The notes below the pieces were generated by a model. That model did no database searches. It worked only from the letters and a program-made list of their open reading frames with translations, and had not been told where the DNA came from. Below are positions 1-6,311 of a stretch of DNA of 13,852 nt, piece after piece. The DNA lies in the NCBI GenBank assembly GCA_903847495.1, contig CAINDT010000344.1, positions 1 to 13,852 on the forward strand. The letters run 5' to 3'. The first letter of the stretch is position 1. Every line of letters starts with the position of its first letter. The DNA comes from an uncultured Actinomycetes bacterium. Lineage in GTDB: Bacteria; Actinomycetota; Thermoleophilia; Gaiellales; F1-60-MAGs149. The translations under genes and the position numbers were made by a program.

Positions 1-141
1 CTCGCGGAAGCCGTCGTTGACGAAGCCGAAGTTGTGGCGGCCGAACAGCGAGCCGCCGAACTGCATCACGATCGGACCGTCCTCGGGGCCGGTCAGCTCG
101 TAGTAGATGCGGTTGTCATTCGCCAGCGTGACGAAGGGCAT
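1..141 (-). CDS. Alpha/beta-hydrolase-like protein, N-terminal fragment
   Basis: The first 47 codons of a gene that runs off the left edge. The visible protein begins MPFVTLANDNRIYYELTG and continues through a PEDGPIVMQFGGSLFG stretch, then HNFGFVNDGFRE. An N-terminal beta hairpin carrying 'IYYELTGPEDGP', followed by a hydrophobic strand ending in GG, is the usual opening of alpha/beta-hydrolase-fold enzymes (esterases, lactonases, haloperoxidase-like), where the GG supplies the oxyanion hole. The nucleophile elbow and the rest of the catalytic triad lie outside the window, so activity and substrate cannot be read. The start is supported by a strong purine-rich Shine-Dalgarno (AGGAGGAG) just upstream, at about 149-156 on this strand. 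It is divergent from the short-chain dehydrogenase pair and shares a 107-bp intergenic region with it, which could allow joint regulation (inference). Confidence 0.6.
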   Translation of the reverse strand, partial: MPFVTLANDNRIYYELTGPEDGPIVMQFGGSLFGRHNFGFVNDGFRE

Positions 142-190
142 GAGTCTCTCCTCCTGTGGTCTCCCCGCGCACTAGGACGAGCGGCGCGTG

Positions 191-223
191 CGGGGTATCC
201 TCTCCTGACCGGAGAGTATCCGG
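191..223. promoter_or_regulatory. Possible operator/hairpin in divergent intergenic region
   Basis: In the gap between the divergent hydrolase and dehydrogenase genes, GTATCC occurs twice in the same orientation (195-200 and 216-221), 21 bp apart, about two helical turns. Between them CTCTCC (200-205) and GGAGAG (211-216) form a 6-bp stem with a 5-nt loop. An alternative stem CCGGA/TCCGG (209-213 with 219-223) overlaps it. TATCCT at 196-201 could be a -10 hexamer for the + strand dehydrogenase operon, which would put the hairpin over the transcription start. The regulator is unknown and no regulator gene is in the window. The arms are short, so chance is a real possibility. Confidence 0.3.
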
Positions 224-248
224 GGTCGAGGGGAAAGGGAAACGCGCA

Positions 249-998
249 ATGGCCGGAGAGCTCGAAGGACGTGTCGTAGTTTTGACGGGCGCGGCGGGTG
301 GCATCGGCCGCGCCACCGCAGCGCGGCTCGCCGGCGAAGGGGCGCGGCTGGTGCTCAGCGATCGCGAGCCCGCCGTGGAGGAGGTCGCCGCCGAGCACGG
401 GGCGGCCTGGTGTGTCGCCGACGTGACGCGCGCGGAGGAGTGCGCGCACATCGCCGAGACGGCGCGCGCGGCGCACGGCGGCGTTGACGTGCTCGTCTGC
501 AACCACGGGGCAATCGTCGGCGCGCCCTTCCTCGAGACGACCGAGGCACAGTGGGACTTCGTCCACGGGGCGGTCTTGAAGAGCGTGTTTCTGGTCTCGC
601 AGGCGGTGCTTCCGCTGATGGCCGGGCGCGACGGCGCGAACGTCATCAACATCGCCAGCGTCGGCGGGGTCAAGGCGCTGCGCGCCATGAGCGCCTACGG
701 CGCGGCCAAGGCCGGCGTGATCCACCTGTCGAAGGGCATGGCGATCGACCTTGCCGATCAGGGCATTCGCGTCAATGCGATCTGCCCGGGTGTGATCGAC
801 ACGCCGCAGCCGCGCCAGTTCGTCGCGGGCCTCGCCGATCCTGAAGCGGCCTTTGCTGCCTTCGAGCCCATGCATCCCATTGGCCGTGTCGGCCGCGCCG
901 ATGAGGTCGCCGATGCGATCTGCTTCCTGGCCAGCGACCGCGCCTCATTCGTCACCGGCTCGGCGTTCATCGTCGACGGCGGGATGACGGCCGTATGA
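249..998 (+). CDS. Short-chain dehydrogenase/reductase (SDR), first of a coupled pair
   Basis: A 249-residue classical SDR, full family length, expected to be a cytosolic NAD(P)(H)-dependent oxidoreductase acting on an alcohol/ketone pair. The Rossmann glycine motif TGAAGGIG is at residues 13-20. Acidic D38 after the second strand favours NAD(H) over NADP(H). The NNAG-like motif is CNHG (84-87), the catalytic serine is S137, and the YxxxK pair is Y150 and K154 (YGAAK). CPG at 179-181 and the C-terminal FIVDGGM are also typical. The usual helix-4 asparagine of the catalytic tetrad, in 'VNLKGVF', is replaced: this segment reads AVLKSVF with V109 at that place. The start at 249 is preferred over an in-frame upstream start at 156 because the Rossmann strand begins just after it and a purine-rich GAGGGGAAAGGGA precedes it. 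It overlaps the next SDR by 4 nt (ATGA). Substrate not identifiable. Confidence 0.9.
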   Translation: MAGELEGRVVVLTGAAGGIGRATAARLAGEGARLVLSDREPAVEEVAAEHGAAWCVADVTRAEECAHIAETARAAHGGVDVLVCNHGAIVGAPFLETTEAQWDFVHGAVLKSVFLVSQAVLPLMAGRDGANVINIASVGGVKALRAMSAYGAAKAGVIHLSKGMAIDLADQGIRVNAICPGVIDTPQPRQFVAGLADPEAAFAAFEPMHPIGRVGRADEVADAICFLASDRASFVTGSAFIVDGGMTAV

Positions 999-1723
999 CC
1001 CGCCGTGTGCTGATCACAGGCGGTGCGTCGGGCATCGGCGCCGCCGCCGTCGTGCGCTTCCAAGAGGACGGCTGCCGCGTTGCCGCCCTCGACGTCGACG
1101 AGTCGATGCTCGCGCAGTGCGCGGCCGACGTGAAGGTCGTCTGCGACGTCTCCGACGACGCGTCGGTCGCGAGCGCCGTCGAGCAGGCGGTCGCCGAGCT
1201 CGGGGGACTCGACGTGGTCGTGACCGCCGCCGGCGTTGCCTCGCGCGGGTCCGTCGTCGAGTGCACGCCGAAGGAGTTCGGCCGCGTGATGAGCATCAAC
1301 GTGCGCGGCGTCTACCTGACGTGCCGCGCGACGATCCCGCATCTGCGCACTACCGGTGGCGGCGCCATCGTCGTCGTCGCGTCACAGCTCGGCATGGTCG
1401 CCGTGCCCGATGCCGCCGCGTACTGCGCGTCCAAGGGCGCAGCGGTGAATCTCACGCGCGCCATGGCGCTTGACCACGCGGGGGAGGGCATCCGCGTCAA
1501 CTGCGTGTGCCCGGGGCCGACCGACACGCCGCTCGTCGAGCGCTTCTTCGCCGAGTCGGGCGATGCCGCCGGTACGCGCAAGGCCTTCGAGGACGCCGGG
1601 GTGATCGGCCGTCTGATCGAACCGGCGGAGATCGCCGAGGCGATCGCGTATCTCGCGAGCGAGCGCGCCAAGGCGACGGTGGGCACCGCACTCGTCGTCG
1701 ATGCGGGCTACACGACGCGGTAG
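995..1723 (+). CDS. Short-chain dehydrogenase/reductase (SDR), second of the pair
   Basis: A 242-residue classical SDR whose ATG overlaps the stop of the preceding SDR (ATGA), so the two are very probably translationally coupled. TGGASGIG (8-15) is the coenzyme glycine motif, and D33 in 'ALDVDE' suggests NAD(H). TAAG (77-80) stands where NNAG is usual. The full catalytic tetrad is present: N102 (INVRGVY), S130, Y143 and K147 (YCASK). CPGPTDTP follows at 172-179 and the protein ends with the usual 'VVDAGY' dimer strand. Its sequence is only distantly like that of the first SDR beyond shared family motifs, so this is not a recent tandem duplication. The pair could catalyse successive steps or form a hetero-oligomer; both ideas are inference. 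Its stop is only 12 bp from the stop of the convergent RDD gene. Confidence 0.92.
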   Translation: MTRRVLITGGASGIGAAAVVRFQEDGCRVAALDVDESMLAQCAADVKVVCDVSDDASVASAVEQAVAELGGLDVVVTAAGVASRGSVVECTPKEFGRVMSINVRGVYLTCRATIPHLRTTGGGAIVVVASQLGMVAVPDAAAYCASKGAAVNLTRAMALDHAGEGIRVNCVCPGPTDTPLVERFFAESGDAAGTRKAFEDAGVIGRLIEPAEIAEAIAYLASERAKATVGTALVVDAGYTTR

Positions 1724-1735
1724 CGCGCGAGCGAC

Positions 1736-2218
1736 TCAGTCGTCCTCGTCGACCTTGATGACTTTCGTCCCCGCCCACTTGTCGCCCAGGCGCTGGCGAC
1801 GGTTCTCCCCTGTGACGACGATCCAGAGGATGCCGAGCGCGTACGGCGTGATGAAGGGAAAGAGATCGACGGGGCGCGCGAGGGTCCGCTTGGCGGCGGC
1901 CATCGGGGTGAGCGCGGCACCGCCGCCCATCACGACCTTGATGCGCGCGACGCGCTTGCCCGGGGTCTGGCCGTTCCAGAGGTACTCGAACAGGCCGTAG
2001 TAGAGCAGCCACCAGACGATGTAGACGATCACGACCCAGGCGGGTAGCGAGAACGTGCCGTCGGGCTTCTGCTCGCGTGTCAGGAGGCTGACCCAGAAGA
2101 GCACAACGGTGACTACGCCGAAGTCGAGGATGCCGGCGATCACGCGGATGCCGATCTTGCAGGGCGTCGGTCCGGTCGAGCCGTGGACGAGGATGCGGCG
2201 TGCTTCGGCGGGATCCAC
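1736..2218 (-). CDS. RDD-family integral membrane protein
   Basis: A 160-residue protein with the RDD domain signature. R25 and D32 lie in RVIAGILD on the first membrane segment, GQTPGKRVARIKVV is at 83-96 after the second, and RRQRLGDKWAGTKVI is at 140-154 near the C terminus. Three hydrophobic segments are seen at about 29-47, 60-80 and 118-136. RDD proteins are small membrane proteins of mostly unknown function; some have been linked to ion or proton exchange. The start is a GTG at 2218 with only a weak upstream purine stretch. The hexamer AACCCT, 6 nt before it, is one mismatch from TANNNT, so a leaderless message is possible but poorly supported. It is divergent from the dehydrogenase at 2303 with an 84-bp gap. 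No functional tie to the neighbouring enzymes is evident. Confidence 0.85.
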   Translation of the reverse strand: MDPAEARRILVHGSTGPTPCKIGIRVIAGILDFGVVTVVLFWVSLLTREQKPDGTFSLPAWVVIVYIVWWLLYYGLFEYLWNGQTPGKRVARIKVVMGGGAALTPMAAAKRTLARPVDLFPFITPYALGILWIVVTGENRRQRLGDKWAGTKVIKVDEDD

Positions 2219-2282
2219 GCCTGAAGGGTTGCAGGCTCCGCCCGCGGAGGTCGCCGCTCCACCGGGAGGAAGCGGACAGCGG

Positions 2283-2296
2283 CGGCGCGGTACCGT
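2283..2296 (+). promoter_or_regulatory. Putative leaderless promoter -10 (TACCGT)
   Basis: TACCGT (2291-2296) fits the TANNNT type of -10 hexamer and ends exactly 6 nt before the ATG at 2303, so transcription would start at or beside the A of the start codon. No Shine-Dalgarno lies in the 12 nt before the ATG. The preceding GGCGCGG is shared with the equivalent site before the permease gene at 4797. No convincing -35 element is visible at 16-18 nt spacing. Confidence 0.5.
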
Positions 2297-2302
2297 TCTC
2301 GC

Positions 2303-3175
2303 ATGGAATCCGTCGGACTGGTCGGCTGCGGCAATATCGGGGGGCGTGTCGGCGGCGTGCTGGTGCGTGCGGGCTTCCGCGTGCTCGCGTGTGATGCCGA
2401 TGCAACGCGCGCGGCGGCGACCGGTGGCGAGGCGGTCGACCTGGCGACGGCGGCCGGGGCGCCTGTCGTCCTCTTGTCGCTGCCTTCCTCACGCGAGGTC
2501 GAGGCCGTCGTCGAAGGCCCCGAGGGCCTGCTCGAGCATGGTGCGGCCGGACTGACGATCATCGACCTCACCACCGCCGACCCGGCTTCGACGCGGCGGC
2601 TGCACGCGCGCTGCGCCGAGCGGGGCATCGCCTTCGTCGACGCGGGTGTGACGGGCGGCGCAGCTGCGGCCGAGCGGGGCACGCTGGTCGTCCTTGTGGG
2701 CGGCGACGATGCGGCGATCGACCTCGTACGTCCGGTGCTCGAGGCGATCTCCTCGCAGATCCTCGTGATGGGACCGAGCGGGGCGGGGCACGCCACGAAG
2801 GCCGTCAATAACGTCCTCAATGCCGTGACGCTCGCCGCGACGGGCGAGGCGATGCTGGCGGGTGTCGCGGCGGGGCTCGATCCCGCACGCCTGCTCGAGG
2901 CGATCAACGCCGGTAGTGGCGCATCCTGGGCGAGCGCCAACCGCTTCCCGAAGATCGTCGCGGGCGACGACATGCCCGGTGGCCTATCGGTCGAGCTGAT
3001 GGCCAAGGACGTCGACGTCTTCTTGCGGCTCGCCGCGGAGGCAGGCACGCCGACGCAGATCGCCGAGGCGTGCGTCGCGACGTACCGTGCGGCGATCGAG
3101 GCCGGCTATGGCGATCAGGTCGCCAACGCGATCGTCGCCGCCATGAACTGCGGCATGCCGCTGCGCAGGCTCTGA
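2303..3175 (+). CDS. Beta-hydroxyacid dehydrogenase, 3-hydroxyisobutyrate dehydrogenase family
   Basis: A 290-residue protein of the 6-phosphogluconate/3-hydroxyisobutyrate dehydrogenase family, which oxidises beta-hydroxyacids to semialdehydes, or runs in reverse, with NAD(P). The N-terminal Rossmann motif is GLVGCGNIGG (5-14), and D31 at the end of strand 2 (ACDAD) points to NAD(H). The substrate loop is DAGVTGGAAAAERGTL (113-128), where family members usually have DAPVSGG; P is replaced by G115 and S by T117. The catalytic lysine is K166 in GHATKAVNN, with N170 as the partner asparagine. A second family motif, LMAKD (232-236), lies in the all-helical C-terminal dimerisation domain. The start at 2303 is supported by the Rossmann strand beginning at residue 3 and by a TACCGT hexamer 6 nt upstream. 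The substrate could be a hydroxyisobutyrate, tartronate semialdehyde or succinate semialdehyde-type compound; the loop changes prevent a firm choice. Confidence 0.88.
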   Translation: MESVGLVGCGNIGGRVGGVLVRAGFRVLACDADATRAAATGGEAVDLATAAGAPVVLLSLPSSREVEAVVEGPEGLLEHGAAGLTIIDLTTADPASTRRLHARCAERGIAFVDAGVTGGAAAAERGTLVVLVGGDDAAIDLVRPVLEAISSQILVMGPSGAGHATKAVNNVLNAVTLAATGEAMLAGVAAGLDPARLLEAINAGSGASWASANRFPKIVAGDDMPGGLSVELMAKDVDVFLRLAAEAGTPTQIAEACVATYRAAIEAGYGDQVANAIVAAMNCGMPLRRL

Positions 3176-3180
3176 CGGCG

Positions 3181-3280
3181 CCAATTTGGATCCGGATCCA
3201 AATTGGCACGAAATTGACCAATTTGGATCCGGATCCGATTTGGCACGAAATCGGCCAATCTGGATCCGGATCCAGATTGG
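3181..3280. repeat. Three tandem 26-bp palindromes at 37-bp period
   Basis: Three copies start at 3181, 3218 and 3255, exactly 37 bp apart. Copy 1 (3181-3206) is the half-site CCAATTTGGATCC followed directly by its perfect reverse complement. Copy 3 (3255-3280) is also perfect, with half-site CCAATCTGGATCC, so the base that differs from copy 1 is changed in both arms. Copy 2 (3218-3243) has the same left arm as copy 1 but two mismatched pairs in the right arm. The 11-bp spacers are near-identical: CACGAAATTGA and CACGAAATCGG. Each palindrome centre is GGATCCGGATCC, giving six GGATCC sites in 100 bp. The tract is much more AT-rich than its surroundings and fills the gap between two convergent genes. 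It has no T-run, so it is not a standard intrinsic terminator, although the RNA of either strand would fold into strong hairpins. Confidence 0.93.
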
Positions 3281-3292
3281 CCTCGTTCGGCG

Positions 3293-4687
3293 CTAAGCCA
3301 GGTCGCCCTGGCGCGCCGCGTCGAACGGGATGCGCTTGAGGAACTTGCCGTGGCCCGGCTGCGTCTTGATCTCGCCCTGATCGAACACGACGGTGCCGCG
3401 GCACAGCGTCGAGCGGACCGAGCCGGCGACCGTCTTGCCGTCCCAGAGGTCGTAGCTGACGTTCATGAACGACGTCTCCGGCGAGAACGTGAACGGCGTC
3501 TTCGGATCGAAGATCACGACGTCGGCATCCATGCCGGCGGCGATAGCGCCCTTCGTCGGCATGCCGAACTGCTTCGCGATCGCCGTCGACGTCACGTCGA
3601 CGAGGCGGTTCATCGACATGCGCCCCTCCTTCACGCCGTGCTCCCACATCAGGGGCAGTCGGTGCTGGATGGCGGCGAGGCCGTTCGGGATCTTCGAGAA
3701 GTCATCCGCGCCAAGCGCCTTCTGCGGGTCGTCGAACGGGCAGTGGTCCGTCGAGATCGACTGCAGATGGCCGTACTTGAGGCAGTCCCACATGAAGTCC
3801 TGGTTCGAGGCGTCACGCAGCGGCGGCGAGCAGACGAAGCGCGCGCCCTCGGGCGCGGGACGCTCGAGATCCGTGATGTCGGCGAACAAGTACTGGATGC
3901 AGGTCTCGCCGTACGCGGCGACACCGCGGGCGCGGCCCGCGATGATCTCCTCCGCGGCCGGCTGGCAGGAGACGTGCACGATGAAGACCGGTGCACCGGC
4001 CTGCTCGGCGAAGCGCACCGCGCGACCCGTGGCCTCTGCCTCGACCCACTCGGGGCGGGTGTAGGAGTGCCAGACCGGCGTCGTGTCGCCGCGACCGAGC
4101 GCCTCGGCGACCATGCGGTCGATGATCCAGCCGTTCTCGGCGTGGACCTGCACGAGGCCGCCATGCTGCTTCGACTCCTCGAGGACGCGCATGAACAGGT
4201 CGTCCGTGATCATCAGGACGTCCTTGTACGCCAGGAAGACCTTGAAGGACGAGATGCCCTGATCGACCATCTTCGGCATGTCGTTGAACGTGCCCTCATC
4301 GGAGCGCGTGATCGCCATGTGGAAGCTGTAATCGACGTGCGCGGCGCCCTCGGCGCGGCCCATCCACTGATCGAGCGAGGACTGCAGGCCGTTGTCCTCC
4401 ATCTGCAGAGCGAAGTCGACGATCGCGGTAACGCCGCCGGCGGCAGCCGCCTGCGTGCCCGTGTTGTAGTCGTCGGCCGTGGTCGTGCCGCCGAACGGCA
4501 TCGACATGTGCGTGTGGTTGTCGATCAGACCCGGTAGCAGGTAGCAGCCGGTGGCGTCGATGACTTCGGCGCCCTCGACATCGCCGATCTGGCCGACGGC
4601 GACGACGGACTCGCCGTCGATCAGGACGTCGCCCTTGATGGTCTCTCGCGCATTGACGACGGTGCCGCCGCGGATGATCTTCTTCAT
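3293..4687 (-). CDS. Dihydropyrimidinase / D-hydantoinase family amidohydrolase
   Basis: A 464-residue cytosolic metal-dependent cyclic amidohydrolase, normal length for the family. These enzymes open dihydrouracil, dihydrothymine or 5-monosubstituted hydantoins to N-carbamoyl amino acids without ATP. All metal ligands of the binuclear site are visible: H58 and H60 in GLIDNHTH, the carbamylated lysine K149 in SSFKVFLAYK, H182 in VHAEN, H238 in FIVHVS and D314 in STDHCPF. Y154 and N335 (IPNGL) match the usual substrate-contact tyrosine and asparagine. The start is ATG at 4687, preceded by a strong GAGGAGGA Shine-Dalgarno (4691-4698); a 100-codon in-frame upstream extension has no family similarity and overlaps the divergent gene. 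Whether it acts as a pyrimidine-catabolic enzyme or as a hydantoinase cannot be decided from sequence. A second, ATP-dependent hydantoinase system lies further right. Its stop is 12 bp from the palindrome cluster. Confidence 0.93.
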   Translation of the reverse strand: MKKIIRGGTVVNARETIKGDVLIDGESVVAVGQIGDVEGAEVIDATGCYLLPGLIDNHTHMSMPFGGTTTADDYNTGTQAAAAGGVTAIVDFALQMEDNGLQSSLDQWMGRAEGAAHVDYSFHMAITRSDEGTFNDMPKMVDQGISSFKVFLAYKDVLMITDDLFMRVLEESKQHGGLVQVHAENGWIIDRMVAEALGRGDTTPVWHSYTRPEWVEAEATGRAVRFAEQAGAPVFIVHVSCQPAAEEIIAGRARGVAAYGETCIQYLFADITDLERPAPEGARFVCSPPLRDASNQDFMWDCLKYGHLQSISTDHCPFDDPQKALGADDFSKIPNGLAAIQHRLPLMWEHGVKEGRMSMNRLVDVTSTAIAKQFGMPTKGAIAAGMDADVVIFDPKTPFTFSPETSFMNVSYDLWDGKTVAGSVRSTLCRGTVVFDQGEIKTQPGHGKFLKRIPFDAARQGDLA

Positions 4688-4726
4688 CGTTCCTCCTCGC
4701 CCATGCAGGGCCTTTCTCTGGGCGCG

Positions 4727-4732
4727 ATCATA
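4727..4732 (-). promoter_or_regulatory. Putative -10 hexamer for the dihydropyrimidinase gene
   Basis: On the - strand TATGAT (4732 down to 4727) is close to the TATAAT consensus and would start transcription near 4720. This leaves a leader of about 33 nt that contains the GAGGAGGA ribosome site at 4691-4698. The hexamer at 17-nt spacing upstream (GATGTA) is a poor -35. An 8-bp palindrome TCGGCCGA (4740-4747) lies between the two and could be an operator, but it is short. Confidence 0.4.
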
Positions 4733-4776
4733 GCCGCGCTCGGCCGAAATACATCGTCCGTCGTGGGATTCTGTGC

Positions 4777-4790
4777 TGGCGCGGTATCGT
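4777..4790 (+). promoter_or_regulatory. Putative leaderless promoter -10 (TATCGT)
   Basis: TATCGT at 4785-4790 ends exactly 6 nt before the ATG at 4797, and no Shine-Dalgarno is present. The 13-bp stretch GGCGCGGTATCGT differs at one base from GGCGCGGTACCGT upstream of the dehydrogenase at 2303, and the hexamer-to-ATG distance is the same. This argues for a shared leaderless promoter type. Confidence 0.5.
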
Positions 4791-4796
4791 GGCCGA

Positions 4797-5669
4797 ATGC
4801 TGGCCATCGGACTGGGCGTGCTCGCGGGGATCCTCTTTGGACTCCTGACCGTGATGGTGCGGCGTGGCCTGATCCGCACGTCGGATCCCATTGCGGGCTC
4901 CGTGATCGTGATCGGCATCGCCACGGTGATCGTGCTGGGCGTGACGATCGTCTCCGGGCAGGCCGCGGATCTGCTCGACCCGGGCATCGCCGCCGTCTAC
5001 TTCACAATCGGGCTGATCGCGCCGGGCGCGTCGCAGATCATCTTCATGCTGGCTGTGCGCGATGTCGGAGCGAGCCGCGTGGCGATCATGATCGGCACCG
5101 CACCGCTCCTGGCCACGATCATCGCCGTGGTCTTCCGGGACGAGCCGCTGAAGGCTGGCCTCCTCGCGGGTACCGTGCTGATCGTCGTCGGCGGGGCCTC
5201 GCTGGCCTACGAGCGCAATCTCCCGGCCGGCTTCCGCGCTCGCGGCATGCTGCTCGCCTTCCTCTGCGCCCTCACGTTCGCGTGCCGCGACAACGCGATG
5301 CGGATGGCGGGGCTCGAGACCGACATGGATCCCCGCGCGGCCACCTCATGGGCACTGATCGGCGCTTTCGTCGCTGTCGCCGGCTTCGCGGTGGTCACGC
5401 GCCGCCGCGCGCTACCCGGCCAGCTGCGGGAGGTGCTGATTCCGTTCCTGCCCGCCGCCATCGTGTTCGGCATGGCGTACACGACGCTGACGATCGCCCT
5501 CGGTATCGGCAAGGTCACGATCTTCGCACCGCTCAACGCGATGCAGTCGATGTGGACCGTCCTGCTCGCATGGCTGATCCTCGGCCGCTCAGACGGCATC
5601 GGAGTCCGCGTCGTGGCGGCGATGCTGCTCGTGGTCTCGGGTGGCATTCTGATCGGACTCTTCCGATGA
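4797..5669 (+). CDS. EamA/DMT-superfamily permease
   Basis: A 290-residue hydrophobic protein with about ten transmembrane segments in two repeated halves, the plan of the drug/metabolite transporter (EamA) superfamily. Each half ends with the family's most conserved segment: ASRVAIMIGTAPLLATIIAV then FRDEPLK (residues 92-119), and VTIFAPLNAMQSMWTVLLAW then LILGRSD (240-266). The first half keeps the usual acidic residue (E115) after the helix; the second has GRSD where GE is common. It probably sits in the cytoplasmic membrane and exports or imports a small metabolite; the substrate cannot be predicted. The start at 4797 puts the first helix right at the N terminus and fits the TATCGT hexamer; a GTG at 4773 would add eight charged residues and is less likely. 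The stop overlaps the next gene's ATG (ATGA), so the two are coupled. Confidence 0.88.
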   Translation: MLAIGLGVLAGILFGLLTVMVRRGLIRTSDPIAGSVIVIGIATVIVLGVTIVSGQAADLLDPGIAAVYFTIGLIAPGASQIIFMLAVRDVGASRVAIMIGTAPLLATIIAVVFRDEPLKAGLLAGTVLIVVGGASLAYERNLPAGFRARGMLLAFLCALTFACRDNAMRMAGLETDMDPRAATSWALIGAFVAVAGFAVVTRRRALPGQLREVLIPFLPAAIVFGMAYTTLTIALGIGKVTIFAPLNAMQSMWTVLLAWLILGRSDGIGVRVVAAMLLVVSGGILIGLFR

Positions 5670-6292
5670 CGATCATCGACGCCACCGAACTGCCCGGCCG
5701 CAAGGCCTATCGCCTGCTGGTTGACTGCGTCGTGCCGCGCCCGATCGCCTGGGTTTCGACGATGGACGCCGAGGGGCGCGTGAACCTCGCGCCGTTCTCG
5801 TTCTTCCAGGCGGTCGGGGCCGAGCCGCCGAGCGTGATGCTCGCGATCGGTCGGCATCGCGACGGGGAGTACAAGGACACGGGCGTCAATCTCCGTGCCG
5901 CGGGCGAGTGCGTGATCAACGTCGTCACGGACGAGCTCGCGGAAGCGATGAACGTGACCGCCGGCGAGCACCCCTTCGGCGTCGACGAGCTGAAGCTCGC
6001 CGGGCTGTCGGTTGCGCCGTGCCGCCACGTCGCGCCGCCGCGCGTCGCGGAGTCGCCCATCTCGCTCGAGTGCCGGCTCGCGCAGGAGGTCCCGATCGGC
6101 CACGACGGCGAGAATCGCTACCTCGTGATGATCCTCGAGATCGTCGCCTTCCACGTGCGCGACGAGCTGTACGACGACGGCCGCATCGACCCCCGCAAGC
6201 TGCACCCTCTCGGTCGCCTCGGGGGTAACGCCTACAGCCACCCCGGCGAGGTCTTCGAGATGGAGCGCCCGCCGTCCACCCGTCCGCACTGA
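5666..6292 (+). CDS. Flavin reductase-like (DIM6/NTAB family) FMN-binding protein
   Basis: A 208-residue cytosolic protein with the split-barrel flavin-reductase-like domain. Family hallmarks are RPIAWVST (25-32), NLAPFSFFQAVGAEPPSVML (40-59), and KDTGVNL then ECVINVV (70-87), which line the FMN site. Family members bind FMN and either supply reduced flavin to a partner monooxygenase or act as flavin-dependent oxidoreductases themselves. The start is set by the ATGA overlap with the permease gene; the open frame runs far upstream inside that gene in another frame and is not coding there. No partner flavin monooxygenase is present in the window, so its role is unknown. Location beside a dihydropyrimidinase recalls pyrimidine-degradation loci that include a flavin reductase, but the other genes of such loci are not seen. 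Confidence 0.87.
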   Translation: MTIIDATELPGRKAYRLLVDCVVPRPIAWVSTMDAEGRVNLAPFSFFQAVGAEPPSVMLAIGRHRDGEYKDTGVNLRAAGECVINVVTDELAEAMNVTAGEHPFGVDELKLAGLSVAPCRHVAPPRVAESPISLECRLAQEVPIGHDGENRYLVMILEIVAFHVRDELYDDGRIDPRKLHPLGRLGGNAYSHPGEVFEMERPPSTRPH

Positions 6293-6311
6293 GCGGACGA
6301 TCGCCGTTCGT

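Noticed and set aside
3181..3280. CRISPR array reading of the 37-bp periodic repeat
   Set aside because: The repeated part is a palindrome and the would-be spacers are nearly the same sequence, there are only three units, and no cas gene is present.
3176..3292. Bidirectional intrinsic terminator
   Set aside because: Strong hairpins are possible, but no T-run follows on either strand, so I call it a repeat and leave a role in transcript ending as a possibility.
2904..3647. Open frames crossing the palindrome cluster with repeated peptide PIWIRIQIG-like words
   Set aside because: The 37-bp period is not a multiple of three, so the peptide repeats shift frame between copies, and the frames overlap two well-supported genes antisense.
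4688..4987. 100-codon upstream extension of the dihydropyrimidinase frame
   Set aside because: It has no family similarity, overlaps the divergent permease start, and the internal ATG at 4687 has a strong ribosome site and starts at the expected family N terminus.
6293..6311. Hairpin GACGA/TCGTC between the convergent flavin-domain and USP-like genes
   Set aside because: The stem is only five pairs plus a wobble and no T-run follows; likely chance.
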